A stretch of 64,000 nucleotides of DNA. Source: Chaenocephalus aceratus. Lineage: Eukaryota; Chordata; Actinopteri; Perciformes; Channichthyidae. The position numbers and the translations under genes were made by a program. Below are positions 48,266 to 59,876 of the stretch, piece by piece. The notes beneath the pieces were generated by a model. The model did no database searches. It saw nothing but the letters and a program-made list of their open reading frames with translations, and was not told the DNA's origin. Positions within the stretch are counted from its first letter, which is position 1. Each line of letters starts with the position of its first letter. The stretch spans positions 1 through 64,000 of the forward strand of contig JAMFTG010000142.1 of assembly GCA_023974075.1 (NCBI GenBank). Reading direction: 5' to 3'.

Positions 48266-51200
48266 CTGCTGATGTTCAGGTGTATATCAGTATGTAATGT
48301 CTCTACTTTAAAGAGTCCTCTCCTGCTGATGTTCAGGTGTATATCAGTGTAATGTCTCTACTTTAAAGAGTCCTCTCCTGCTGATGTTCAGGTGTATATC
48401 AGTATGGAGAGTCTCTACTTTAAAGAGTCCTCTCCTGCTGATGTTCAGGTGTATATCAGTATGTAGTGTCTCTACTTTAAAGAGTCCTCTCCTGCTGATG
48501 TTCAGGTGTATATCAGTGTAATGTCTCTACTTTAAAGAGTCCTCTCCTGCTGATGTTCAGGTGTATATCAGTATGTAGTGTCTCTACTTTAAAGAGTCCT
48601 CTCCTGCTGATGTTCAGGTGTATATCAGTATGTAATGTCTCTACTTTAAAGAGTCCTCTCCTGCTGATGTTCAGGTGTATATCAGTATGTAGTGTCTCTA
48701 CTTTAAAGAGTCCTCTCCTGCTGATGTTCAGGTGTATATCAGTGTAATGTCTCTACTTTAAAGAGTCCTCTCCTGCTGATGTTCAGGTGTATATCAGTAT
48801 GTAGTGTCTCTACTTTAAAGAGTCCTCTCCTGCTGATGTTCAGGTGTATATCAGTGTAATGTCTCTACTTTAAAGAGTCCTCTCCTGCTGATGTTCAGGT
48901 GTATATCATATGTAGTGTCTCTACTTTAAAGAGTCCTCTCCTGCTGATGTTCAGGTGTATATCAGTATGTAGTGTCTCTACTTTAAAGAGTCCTCTCCTG
49001 CTGATGTTCAGGTGTATATCAGTATGTAGTGTCTCTACTTTAAAGAGTCCTCTCCTGCTGATGTTCAGGTGTATATCAGTGTAATGTCTCTACTTTAAAG
49101 AGTCCTCTCCTGCTGATGTTCAGGTGTATATCAGTATGTAGTGTCTCTACTTTAAAGAGTCCTCTCCTGCTGATGTTCAGGTGTATATCAGTATGGAGAG
49201 TCTCTACTTTAAAGAGTCCTCTCCTGCTGATGTTCAGGTGTATATCAGTGTAGTGTCTCTACTTTAAAGAGTCCTCTCCTGCTGATGTTCAGGTGTATAT
49301 CAGTATGTAGTGTCTCCACTTTAAAGAGTCCTCTCCTGCTGATGTTCAGGTGTATATCAGTGTAGTGTCTCTACTTTAAAGAGTCCTCTCCTGCTGATGT
49401 TCAGGTGTATATCAGTATGTAGTCTCTCCACTTTAAAGAGTCCTCTCCTGATGATGTGCAGGTGTATATCAGTATGTAGTGTCTCTACTTTAAAGAGTCC
49501 TCTCCTGCTGATGTTCAGGTGTATATCAGTATGTAGTGTCTCTACTTTAAAGAGTCCTCTCCTGCTGATGTTCAGGTGTATATCAGTATGTAGTGTCTCT
49601 ACTTTAAAGAGTCCTCTCCTGCTGATGTTCAGGTGTATATCAGTATGTAGTGTCTCCACTTTAAAGAGTCCTCTCCTGCTGATGTTCAGGTGTATATCAG
49701 TATGTAGTGTCTCTACTTTAAAGAGTCCTCTCCTGCTGATGTTCAGGTGTATATCAGTATGTAGTGTCTCCACTTTAAAGAGTCCTCTCCTGCTGATGTT
49801 CAGGTGTATATCAGTATGTAGGGTCTCTACTTTAAAGAGTCCTCTCCTGCTGATGTTCAGGTGTATATCAGTATGTAGTGTCTCTACTTTAAAGAGTCCT
49901 CTCCTGCTGATGTTCAGGTGTATATCAGTATGTAGTGTCTCTACTTTAAAGAGTCCTCTCCTGCTGATGTTCAGGTGTATATCAGTATGTAGTGTCTCTA
50001 CTTTAAAGAGTCCTCTCCTGCTGATGTTCAGGTGTATATCAGTATGTAGTGTCTCTACTTTAAAGAGTCCTCTCCTGCTGATGTTCAGGTTTATATCAGT
50101 ATGTAGTGTCTCCACTTTAAAGAGTCCTCTCCTGCTGATGTTCAGGTGTATATCAGTATGTAGTGTCTCCACTTTAAAGAGTCCTCTCCTGCTGATGTTC
50201 AGGTGTATATCAGTATGTAGTGTCTCTACTTTAAAGAGTCCTCTCCTGCTGATGTTCAGGTGTATATCAGTATGTAGTGTCTCCACTTTAAAGAGTCCTC
50301 TCCTGCTGATGTTCAGGTGTATATCAGTATGTAGGGTCTCTACTTTAAGAGTCCTCTCCTGCTGATGTTCAGGTGTATATCAGTATGTAGTGTCTCTACT
50401 TTAAAGAGTCCTCTCCTGCTGATGTTCAGGTGTATATCAGTATGTAGTGTCTCTACTTTAAAGAGTCCTCTCCTGCTGATGTTCAGGTGTATATCAGTAT
50501 GTAGTGTCTCTACTTTAAAGAGTCCTCTCCTGCTGATGTTCAGGTGTATATCAGTATGTAGTGTCTCTACTTTAAAGAGTCCTCTCCTGCTGATGTTCAG
50601 GTGTATATCAGTATGTAGTGTCTCTACTTTAAAGAGTCCTCTCCTGCTGATGTTCAGGTGTATATCAGTATGTAGTGTCTCTACTTTAAAGAGTCCTCTC
50701 CTGCTGATGTTCAGGTTTATATCAGTATGTAGTGTCTCCACTTTAAAGAGTCCTCTCCTGCTGATGTTCAGGTGTATATCAGTATGTAGTGTCTCCACTT
50801 TAAAGAGTCCTCTCCTGCTGATGTTCAGGTGTATATCAGTATGTAGTGTCTCTACTTTAAAGAGTCCTCTCCTGCTGATGTTCAGGTGTATATCAGTATG
50901 TAGTGTCTCCACTTTAAAGAGTCCTCTCCTGCTGATGTTCAGGTGTATATCAGTATGTAGGGTCTCTACTTTAAAGAGTCCTCTCCTGCTGATGTTCAGG
51001 TGTATATCAGTATGTAGTGTCTCTACTTTAAAGAGTCCTCTCCTGCTGATGTTCAGGTGTATATCAGTATGTAGTGTCCTCTACTTTAAAGAGTCCTCTC
51101 CTGCTGATGTTCAGGTGTATATCAGTATGTAGTGTCTCTACTTTAAAGAGTCCTCTCCTGCTGATGTTCAGGTGTATATCAGTATGTAGTGTCTCTACTT

Positions 51201-53278
51201 TAAAGAGTCCTCTCCTGCTGATGTTCAGGTTTATATCAGTATGTAGTGTCTCCACTTTAAAGAGTCCTCTCCTGCTGATGTTCAGGTGTATATCAGTATG
51301 TAGTGTCTCCACTTTAAAGAGTCCTCTCCTGCTGATGTTCAGGTGTATATCAGTATGTAGTGTCTCTACTTTAAAGAGTCCTCTCCTGCTGATGTTCAGG
51401 TGTATATCAGTATGTAGTGTCTCCACTTTAAAGAGTCCTCTCCTGCTGATGTTCAGGTGTATATCAGTATGTAGGGTCTCTACTTTAAAGAGTCCTCTCC
51501 TGCTGATGTTCAGGTGTATATCAGTATGTAGTGTCTCTACTTTAAAGAGTCCTCTCCTGCTGATGTTCAGGTGTATATCAGTATGTAGTGTCCTCTACTT
51601 TAAAGAGTCCTCTCCTGCTGATGTTCAGGTGTATATCAGTATGTAGGGTCTCTACTTTAAAGAGTCCTCTCCTGCTGATGTTCAGGTGTATATCAGTATG
51701 TAGTGTCTCTACTTTAAAGAGTCCTCTCCTGCTGATGTTCAGGTGTATATCAGTATGTAGTGTCTCTACTTTAAAGAGTCCTCTCCTGCTGATGTTCAGG
51801 TGTATATCAGTATGTAGTGTCTCTACTTTAAAGAGTCCTCTCCTGCTGATGTTCAGGTGTATATCAGTATGTAGTGTCTCTACTTTAAAGAGTCCTCTCC
51901 TGCTGATGTTCAGGTGTATATCAGTATGTAGTGTCTCCACTTTAAAGAGTCCTCTCCTGCTGATGTTCAGGTGTATATCAGTATGTAGTGTCTCCACTTT
52001 AAAGAGTCCTCTCCTGCTGATGTTCAGGTGTATATCAGTATGTAGTGTCTCTACTTTAAAGAGTCCTCTCCTGCTGATGTTCAGGTGTATATCAGTATGT
52101 AGTGTCTCCACTTTAAGAGTCCTCTCCTGCTGATGTTCAGGTGTATATCAGTATGTAGGGTCTCTACTTTAAAGAGTCCTCTCCTGCTGATGTTCAGGTG
52201 TATATCAGTATGTAGTGTCTCTACTTTAAAGAGTCCTCTCCTGCTGATGTTCAGGTGTATATCAGTATGTAGTGTCTCTACTTTAAAGAGTCCTCTCCTG
52301 CTGATGTTCAGGTGTATATCAGTATGTAGTGTCTCTACTTTAAAGAGTCCTCTCCTGCTGATGTTCAGGTGTATATCAGTATGTAGTGTCTCTACTTTAA
52401 AGAGTCCTCTCCTGCTGATGTTCAGGTTTATATCAGTATGTAGTGTCTCCACTTTAAAGAGTCCTCTCCTGCTGATGTTCAGGTGTATATCAGTATGTAG
52501 TGTCTCCACTTTAAAGAGTCCTCTCCTGCTGATGTTCAGGTGTATATCAGTATGTAGTGTCTCTACTTTAAAGAGTCCTCTCCTGCTGATGTTCAGGTGT
52601 ATATCAGTATGTAGTGTCTCCACTTTAAAGAGTCCTCTCCTGCTGATGTTCAGGTGTATATCAGTATGTAGGGTCTCTACTTTAAAGAGTCCTCTCCTGC
52701 TGATGTTCAGGTGTATATCAGTATGTAGTGTCTCTACTTTAAAGAGTCCTCTCCTGCTGATGTTCAGGTGTATATCAGTATGTAGTGTCTCTACTTTAAA
52801 GAGTCCTCTCCTGCTGATGTTCAGGTGTATATCAGTATGTAGGGTCTCTACTTTAAAGAGTCCTCTCCTGCTGATGTTCAGGTGTATATCAGTATGTAGT
52901 GTCTCTACTTTAAAGAGTCCTCTCCTGCTGATGTTCAGGTGTATATCAGTATGTAGTGTCTCTACTTTAAAGAGTCCTCTCCTGCTGATGTTCAGGTGTA
53001 TATCAGTATGTAGTGTCTCTACTTTAAAGAGTCCTCTCCTGCTGATGTTCAGGTGTATATCAGTATGTAGGGTCTCTACTTTAAAGAGTCCTCTCCTGCT
53101 GATGTTCAGGTGTATATCAGTATGTAGTGTCTCTACTTTAAAGAGTCCTCTCCTGCTGATGTTCAGGTGTATATCAGTATGTAGTGTCTCTACTTTAAAG
53201 AGTCCTCTCCTGCTGATGTTCAGGTGTATATCAGTATGTAGTGTCTCTACTTTAAAGAGTCCTCTTCTGCTGATGTTC
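48266..53278. repeat. Satellite array A7 (57-bp unit), 3' of G4
   Basis: About 88 units. A 57/55-bp mixture fills the left part, then clean 57-bp units from about 49350. A marker unit reading CAGGTTTATATC recurs at about 50090, 50716, 51230 and 52427, i.e. 11, 9 and 21 units apart, each followed by the same order of TCTCC, TCTCT and GTAGGG variants. An inserted C (TGTCCTCTAC) at about 51078 and 51592 marks a 9-unit duplicate. It ends GATGTTC against E4. Confidence 0.95.
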
Positions 53279-56266
53279 CAACCCAGTCTCACGGCATTTC
53301 GTGTTCACCAACACGATTTTTAATCTATTGATTCGTGTTCACCATCACGATTTGCCCCTTTTTTTCGTGTTGCACAGCACGATTTTAAAAGCAATGTATT
53401 TCTACTGGTAACGTGTTTCGTGCCTGCAGGCTGCAGCACGTCTTTTTCTCCGGTCGGGTCGTGGAAGACCGGAAGCTGTGTGGTTCATAAAAACATGTTC
53501 TTACTCAATATCAAGCCACAGTTATTGCTTTTATTTTAAATCGTATACTTTCGGACTTTTGTTGCCGTCTGTGAGGAAAATAAATGGGGCTCAGAGCCTC
53601 AGGATACTGAAATCTGTATTTTTAAATCTTTTTTTCCTTCTAATTTGTTATTCTTTGAAAGTAACACAATGTTATTTACTCACCAATAACACACAATTAT
53701 CCTTGCTTTTATTTATTGGTTTAATTCCATAATCTCGGGCTTTTTTGGCGTCCGTCAGGAACTGAATTTCAAAATAAATATAACCGGAAACAGACGTAGG
53801 CCTATAAGGGACATTTCGAGCATCATTGCGATTGTCAACATTTCTGAGTTTAGGATGGCCGAAGACACTACACTACCCATAATCCCCAGCTATCGTTTAG
53901 GACTACAGTCCCCGTACGGTTACGCAGAGCGTCAAACAGCTGTGTGAAATGGAACGAAACCACGCCAGACTATCCAAAACTGGAATCGAACACCCCTCCA
54001 GAACTACACATGCTGGCTATTGTGTTTCGCAAAATGTTCTATGGGACGTCTCTACTGAACGTTTTCGTTTTTCCCACAGTTAGAAGTTGCCAGTATTAAA
54101 CACATTGGTGTTATCAAATGTAAAACATATAATTAATAAATGGGTGAAAATCGCTTGTGTCCATAATGTGCAACATTAATATATAGCATTAATATATACC
54201 CACATGACAGCTCATTGCTACTTTGTAATTCTACTCCACTACATTTCAGAGGTTAACCTGGTATTTTTACTCCACTGCATTTATTTGAGTTACTTTGCAG
54301 ATTCTGATTAATGATGTGAAATATAAACAACCCTTAAATCAGACTTTAGTTACACCTGAGTAAAATTCAGGGAAGGTGATTGTCAAGTGCCAACAATCAG
54401 GAGAGATATTTGATAGTTGGTGCTTGAGAAGACTAAACATGTATCTGCAATTGACATGAATGGAAACAAGTAATAAAGTATATTCATTACTCGTTATTCT
54501 CTACTAATAGTTAATTAAAGACTATATATTATGGCTATTTTGCACATCCCTTTCAAGATTTTCAAAGGTGTATTGACATATCATACACAACTACGGTGTA
54601 GTTATGCAATGAATGAAACACTTGGGTCACAGGTTCCTCAACAGTGCATTACAAGACATCTATCAATATGTGTGTACCTCCACCATTAAACTGTCATATT
54701 CTGCACATTTCTTATTCTATCTACATACATAAGAGTATAATTAATGTGTATAATATCAGTTAAAATAAGTGCTTCAACATAGTTAACATTGCAGGAAAGC
54801 AATATATTAGACGTTAATTACTTTGTCAGGCTTAATATTTAATATTTAATGTTTAAATAAAGGTTAATCCGTTTTTCTGTTTTGCACCTCCTCCTATTAA
54901 TATCTGTGTACATCCTGCACTAAACTGTTGTATTGTAGAGATCACTTATAGTATCTTCTTGATTTTTTATATTCTATATTTCTATATTTATACTTTCCCC
55001 CTAGGAAAGTATGTACTCTTAATATTTTTTTAATCAAATATAACACATAAAAACAATAATTCAATAACGTGCTTTAACCACTAGGAGGTGCACACAAGGT
55101 GCACACAGCCATAATAACTTTGTATTATTAGTGTGTATGTACAACATCTGAAGATGTATAGTTTTATTCTTGCTTTCACATCATTTTACAGCATATTGCT
55201 ATACTATTTCAGACTCAGTATTTACATTCTTACATTCAAAGAAAATCAGTAATATCTTTGAAAACTACAGTCCTTTTCTATCAGCTGTGCACCGTTATGG
55301 TGTAATATAACCTATCTATGAATTATATCAAATGTAAAAGTCAGCCGGAATTAGTGTCGATACTGCAAGGAGACGTATTGTGTGAAGAGAAATTGAAGAT
55401 GTTGTTTAATTGTTGATATATTTATGATCCACGTCAAGTATTCAGTTTCGGCGCCATTTCTTCCAGTTTTTCCAAAGGTCTTCTCATCAGGGCTCTCTAA
55501 ATAAAGAACTACGGCAGATCTGTAATATGTAATGCAGCCGAACCGTGTATTACAATGCCGTTATGTGATGACTTTCAAAGAGAAAAGCAAGAGCACTCGG
55601 AAATTAAGTATTATTTTATACTTTTTAAATGTTTTCCGGATTTCATATAATATAAACACCAAATCCCAGCATGCATTGCGGCTAACACATCCAATCAGCG
55701 AGCTTAAAACCATAGCTGAGGATCTTGGGTAATCGCTCGAAATGCCTACGTCTGTTTCCGGTTATATTTATTTTGAAATTCAGTTCCTGACGGACGCCAA
55801 AAAAGCCCGAGATTATGGAATTAAACCAATAAATAAAAGCAAGGATAATTGTGTGTTATTGGTGAGTAAATAACAGTGTGTTATTTTGAAAAGAATAACA
55901 AATTAGAAGGAAAAAAAGATTTAAAAATACAGATTTCAGTATCCTGAGGCTCTGAGCCCCATTTATTTTCCTCACAGACGGCAACAGAAGTCCGAAATTA
56001 TACGATTTAAAATAAAAGCAATAACTGTGGCTTGATATTGAGTAAGAACATGTTTTTATGAACCACACAGCTTCCGGTCTTCCACGACCCGACCGGAGAA
56101 AAAGTCGTGCTGCAGCCTGCAGGCACGAAACACGTTACCAGTAGAAATACATTGCTTTTAAAATCGTGCTGTGCAACACGAAAAAAAGGGGCAAATCGTG
56201 ATGGTGAACACGAATCAATAGATAAAAATCGTGTTGGTGAACACGAAATGCCGTGAGACTGGGTTG
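53279..56266 (+). mobile_element. E4: long-arm inverted-repeat transposon without nested insertion
   Basis: 2,988 bp, the uninterrupted form of E. Left arm to about 53800, right arm from about 55746. Left flank GATGTTC (satellite), right flank TACCATG (outside sequence). Both arms are the long form. The uninterrupted phrase ACACGTTACCAG near 56130 shows the target site of the nested element found in E1-E3. Confidence 0.8.
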
Positions 56267-56273
56267 TACCATG
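56267..56273 (+). repeat. Target-site duplication TACCATG, right copy
   Basis: Directly follows GGGTTG, the last bases of E4, and equals 6901-6907. Confidence 0.75.
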
Positions 56274-56394
56274 GTAGCAGAGTGAGAGGGAGGGGCTGCA
56301 GTATGAGCGTTGGAAGTTCAAATCAAGCGACTCGCTGGCTGTGTATTGTTGTTAAATATCAGATAAACTACTACGCATACGTGACTGGCGAGGC
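56274..56394. other. Right flank of the composite block
   Basis: Sequence starting GTAGCAGAGTGAGAGGG. It should be continuous with the region before 6901 in a chromosome that lacks the insertion. It may be the interior of the Harbinger-like element whose ends lie at 5071 and 56902. Confidence 0.4.
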
Positions 56395-56480
56395 GGTGTG
56401 TGGTGGGGGGGGCCAGGGGGGGCCAACACATATATCAGGGTGGCCATGGCCCCCCCTGGCCCCCCCTGCTGGCGCCACTG
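56395..56480 (-). mobile_element. hAT-like end (CAGTGGCGCC) with GGGGGGGCCA inverted motifs
   Basis: On the - strand it starts CAGTGGCGCCAGCAGGGGGG at 56480, followed by repeats of GGGGGGGCCA in both orientations. hAT ends often begin CAGTGGCG. It interrupts the Myb/SANT-like gene fragment. The far boundary is unclear. Confidence 0.45.
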
Positions 56481-56481
56481 C

Positions 56482-56682
56482 ACTCTTCATCTTGTTCAGT
56501 TTTTCCCTACACTGCAAGACAGTCCTCGAGTAACCGCTTCCGCACATCAGTGTAGAGACCTCCTGAAATACTTTCATATTGCGAGTTGTCCCGTCGAGCT
56601 CCCGCTGGATCTCGTCATCTGCAATAAAGTGTAGGAACGTCGTAACTTCCTCGGCGGACCACGGCGTGCTTTTCTTTGCCAT
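56482..56682 (-). pseudogene. Myb/SANT-like DNA-binding domain, 5' fragment of a Harbinger-type gene
   Basis: The frame starts at ATG 56682 (context AAAAATGG). Its first 67 residues read as a Myb/SANT-like trihelix domain: STPWSAEEVTTFLHFIADDE, then a second helix around FQEVSTLM and a third around SRTVLQCREKLNKMKS. Trp and the LQCREKLNKMK basic helix are the expected core. It is cut at residue 67 by the hAT-like end, and the open frame beyond that is Gly/Pro-rich foreign sequence. Harbinger transposons carry such a Myb-like protein, needed with the transposase for DNA binding. The promoter side runs to the inverted terminus at 56888-56902, with TATATATA near 56738-56756. It is a broken transposon gene, not a host gene. 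Confidence 0.6.
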
Positions 56683-56902
56683 TTTTGTTGATCCTCTGTT
56701 AACAAAAATGCTGTTTATAAAAATGCTGCAAGCTTCGCTATATATACATATATATTTATATGCGACGATTCTCTCGGACCAATCAGCAGTCGAGTGAGGT
56801 TACAGCCTGGTTGTTCCTGGCTCTAGAACCCCGATTTTATGGGGCCAGAAAAACTGTGAATTAGGACCCGCTAGCCGGCACTAGGCCAAGTGGAAACGCG
56901 CC
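56683..56902 (-). mobile_element. Harbinger-like 5' end with promoter region
   Basis: Ends AGTGGAAACGCGCC at 56902, the inverse of the terminus at 5071. Between the terminus and the ATG at 56682 lie GATTGGTCC (CCAAT type, inverse, near 56777) and TATATAAA-like sequence. Confidence 0.5.
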
Positions 56903-56903
56903 A

Positions 56904-57292
56904 AAAAGAGGCCCTATTATGCTTTTTGCTGTTTTCAATTTCCTGTAGTGTTATATAGGATTGTGTGCATGTTAATGGTCTGCAAAGGCTCAAATCCCTG
57001 TGTTTGTCTCCCACACACCTCCATTGCACTCCTTTGTTTATTCCCGTAACATAATGACATCACCATATAACATTCGAGCTTCTATTGGCTCGCGCCTAAA
57101 CACATTGCGATAGACTAAGGGGCGGGACATCTCTAAGGGGTTGACCAATCACAACAGAGCCGGCCAGCTAATCAATCAGAGCAGACTGGACTCTGGTTTC
57201 AGACAGAGGGTGAAAAGAGGTGCTGCAGCTCAGGCAGTATGAGAAAAATACAGAGCTTTTTGAACATGAATTAGCATAATAGGGCCCCTTTA
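56904..57292. mobile_element. MITE with AGGCCCTATTATGC inverted ends
   Basis: The left end AAAGAGGCCCTATTATGC (56905) and right end GCATAATAGGGCCCCTTT (57274) are inverted. It is about 390 bp and non-coding, and it abuts the Harbinger-like terminus without a spacer. Confidence 0.65.
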
Positions 57293-57724
57293 AGTATCGA
57301 CATTTCATTCTAGCTCGTATTTCCATTGTTTCCTTACTTGAAGGCAGGACTTTTCATTATGGTGGAGTTCTTCTGTAGAAGTTTGAAATACTTCTTCCAT
57401 CACTCAAAAAACACAAGAGAAGAAGAAATATTCTGAAGCTAAATTAGACATTGAAGCAGCAATGGCTGTATGAGAACTTCTTAAAGTAACTGGGATCACC
57501 TGGCCTCTCCTCAGGGACCCCGTTTGAGTACCGCCTCCCTTTCCTCCATATTGTATGTAAATGTCACAGCCTCCAGCACAGCGCTGATAAACAGGATCTG
57601 CTGCAGCCAATGAGCTGAATCCATCCAGCGACCACTGCCTGAGGTTAACCGCTGAAACATTATACACCAGGGTCGCTTTCTCTTTCAATCAATTCCCTAT
57701 ATAGACCTCCACAACCCCCTCTGG

Positions 57725-57727
<3 letters not shown>
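57293..57727. other. No recognisable feature
   Basis: The short open frame on the - strand (57404-57688) has no recognisable domain and runs into microsatellite sequence on one side. No transposon end was recognised. Confidence 0.4.

Positions 57728-57783
<56 letters not shown>
57728..57783. repeat. (CA)n microsatellite
   Basis: Perfect dinucleotide run of about 56 bp. Confidence 0.98.
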
Positions 57784-57784
<1 letters not shown>

Positions 57785-57889
57785 GGAGTAACAGTCCAGA
57801 TTTAGAGGTACAAAACCAAACACACTGCACTTCTGTCTGCTGCTGCTGTTTCCCAGTGACTGCCACGGGTCAGAAAGTAGTTTATTACG

Positions 57890-57994
<105 letters not shown>

Positions 57995-58323
57995 CCCTCA
58001 TTCAATATAGCTTGTCATAATGTAGCAGATAAAGTGCTGATATGGCTGTGGCTGACACTATTATACACCGGCACCAAGGAGACGGATATGGATGGAGAGA
58101 AAGAGAAAGCAGCAGTGCGGATGGATGGCCCGGACTGTGTGAGTGTTTGTGTGTCTGTTTGTGTATACAAGCAATTGGGTATGGTAACTTTAGATGAACC
58201 TATAATTTGTCAGCGACTGAGCGAGTGTGAGAGAAAGGGGCGATGTGGATGGAAAGTGGTGGATTTGCTGGCAGCAGTCTCTTACTCAGCAGCAAAAGTC
58301 ACAAAACATGATGAAAAATACTG

Positions 58324-58427
<104 letters not shown>

Positions 58428-59406
58428 ACATCAACAACCTGCTGTGAACAACATGCTGACAGAGAGACAAGTCTGACACCTAGAGGCTGGTCTTATGTTA
58501 TCTCTAGCACTGCACTGAGTAGTAGTAGTATGTATGTAATATGAAAAGTATGCACAAAATAGTCTTCCATGATATTGATCATATTTTTGCAGTAGTGAAC
58601 CTTAACTCAGCCATTAAATCAAGTATTGTACTTAAAAAACAACGTGAGGTACTTGTACTTTTACATATAGTGTATATAGGTGAGTATTTCCATTATTCGT
58701 ACATTGGCCTCACAGCTTTGACACTTCTATACACTTCCTATCCAGTGAAAACCATGTATCTTAATATGTGGTGATGTATATGTTTGTAATTTGTTCCTTA
58801 TGTGTTGAGATATCATAATAATAATAATAATAGAGTTCTCACAGGACAGCGAACATCAACCAACAGATACACTCTCTAACAGTGCATACAGGAGTTTGAA
58901 TGAGGACCAGCAGTAACACGCAACATAGACATTAATACTTTTATTCAGAAACATCACATAATAATTTAACACTACAGGGAACATTTCACCGCACAACCAC
59001 TACTTTTACTTTTCATATCTTAAGTGAATTTTACAAATAATGCTTACGTATTAATACTTCATGGTTTGAATGCAGGTATTTTACTTGTAGTGGAATATAT
59101 CCAGTGCGGCGTTAGTACTTTTTACTTAAGTTAAGGTCTTTTAATTTGTGCTCACACGTCAGGATTATTGAATATGATATATTTTAATCAGTTAAGATCA
59201 AACAGTTTTTTGTGCCACAAGAGGTTTGACTGTCGTACTGTAACAGAAAGATGGAGTGCATTTTATAAATCTGAGTTTATCTACAACAAGATACAATCTG
59301 GGCAGAAATGTGTATTTCAAAACACACTTTATTATCATGCTTTTGGATTTCATCAGCCTGTACAGTGTGTAATAAAAGGCCTCACCCCGCACGCACGCAC
59401 ACAAAC
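58428..59406. other. AT-rich intergenic sequence
   Basis: Contains a short (ATA)n at about 58815-58832 and no recognisable gene. Confidence 0.4.
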
Positions 59407-59424
59407 ACACACACACACACACAC
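59407..59424. repeat. Short (CA)n microsatellite
   Basis: CA run of about 18 bp following CGCACGCACGCACAC. Confidence 0.9.
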
Positions 59425-59439
59425 GTACACGTATACATC

Positions 59440-59649
59440 ACTTCAGGGGACATTACATTGACTTACATGCATTCCTGGAGACTTATCCTAACCTTAACCA
59501 TAACCAACACAGGCCTAACCCTAACCCTAACCAAGTCTTCACCCTAAAATTAATGATTCCCCTCAGGGGGACCTCCAATGTGTCCCCATAAGGGAGGCGA
59601 GTCCCCACACGTGGACTGTATAAACAGATTAGTAAATATAGTAATGCTA

Positions 59650-59650
<1 letters not shown>
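59440..59650. repeat. Dispersed teleost repeat with telomere-like CCCTAA triplet
   Basis: Contains GGGGACATTACATTGACTTA, a CCTAACCCTAACCCTAACC stretch near 59512-59531 and GTCCCCATAAGGGAGGCGAG. The whole phrase, followed by a CA run, is a dispersed repeat frequent in fish (from memory). It is not evidence for a telomere. Confidence 0.45.
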
Positions 59651-59651
<1 letters not shown>

Positions 59652-59691
<40 letters not shown>

Positions 59692-59692
59692 C

Positions 59693-59731
<39 letters not shown>

Positions 59732-59788
59732 CACACACACCACACACACACACACACACACAACACACACACACACACACACACACAC

Positions 59789-59869
<81 letters not shown>

Positions 59870-59876
59870 CACACAC
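59652..59876. repeat. Interrupted (CA)n microsatellite
   Basis: About 225 bp of CA with several AA or CC interruptions (for example near 59690, 59730 and 59789). Confidence 0.97.

Larger units (their letters stand above)
6908..56266 (+). mobile_element. 49 kb composite insertion: four E transposons, satellite arrays, four coiled-coil gene blocks
   Basis: The block starts CAACCCAGTCTCACGG and ends with its reverse complement, and is flanked by a 7-bp direct repeat. All E copies and all G blocks are in the same orientation. Order: E1, array A1, G1, A2, E2, A3, G2, A4, G3, A5, E3, A6, G4, A7, E4. Start-to-start spacing of the E copies is 10.2, 22.3 and 13.9 kb. The inner flank of E1 (GATGTCC) and of E4 (GATGTTC) is satellite sequence, while their outer flanks are TACCATG. 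This fits movement as one composite transposon, or integration of a circle by recombination with a resident E. Later unequal exchange probably multiplied the units. Confidence 0.65.

Noticed and set aside
59505..59535. Telomeric repeat
   Set aside because: Only about three CCCTAA units within a dispersed fish repeat next to a CA microsatellite.
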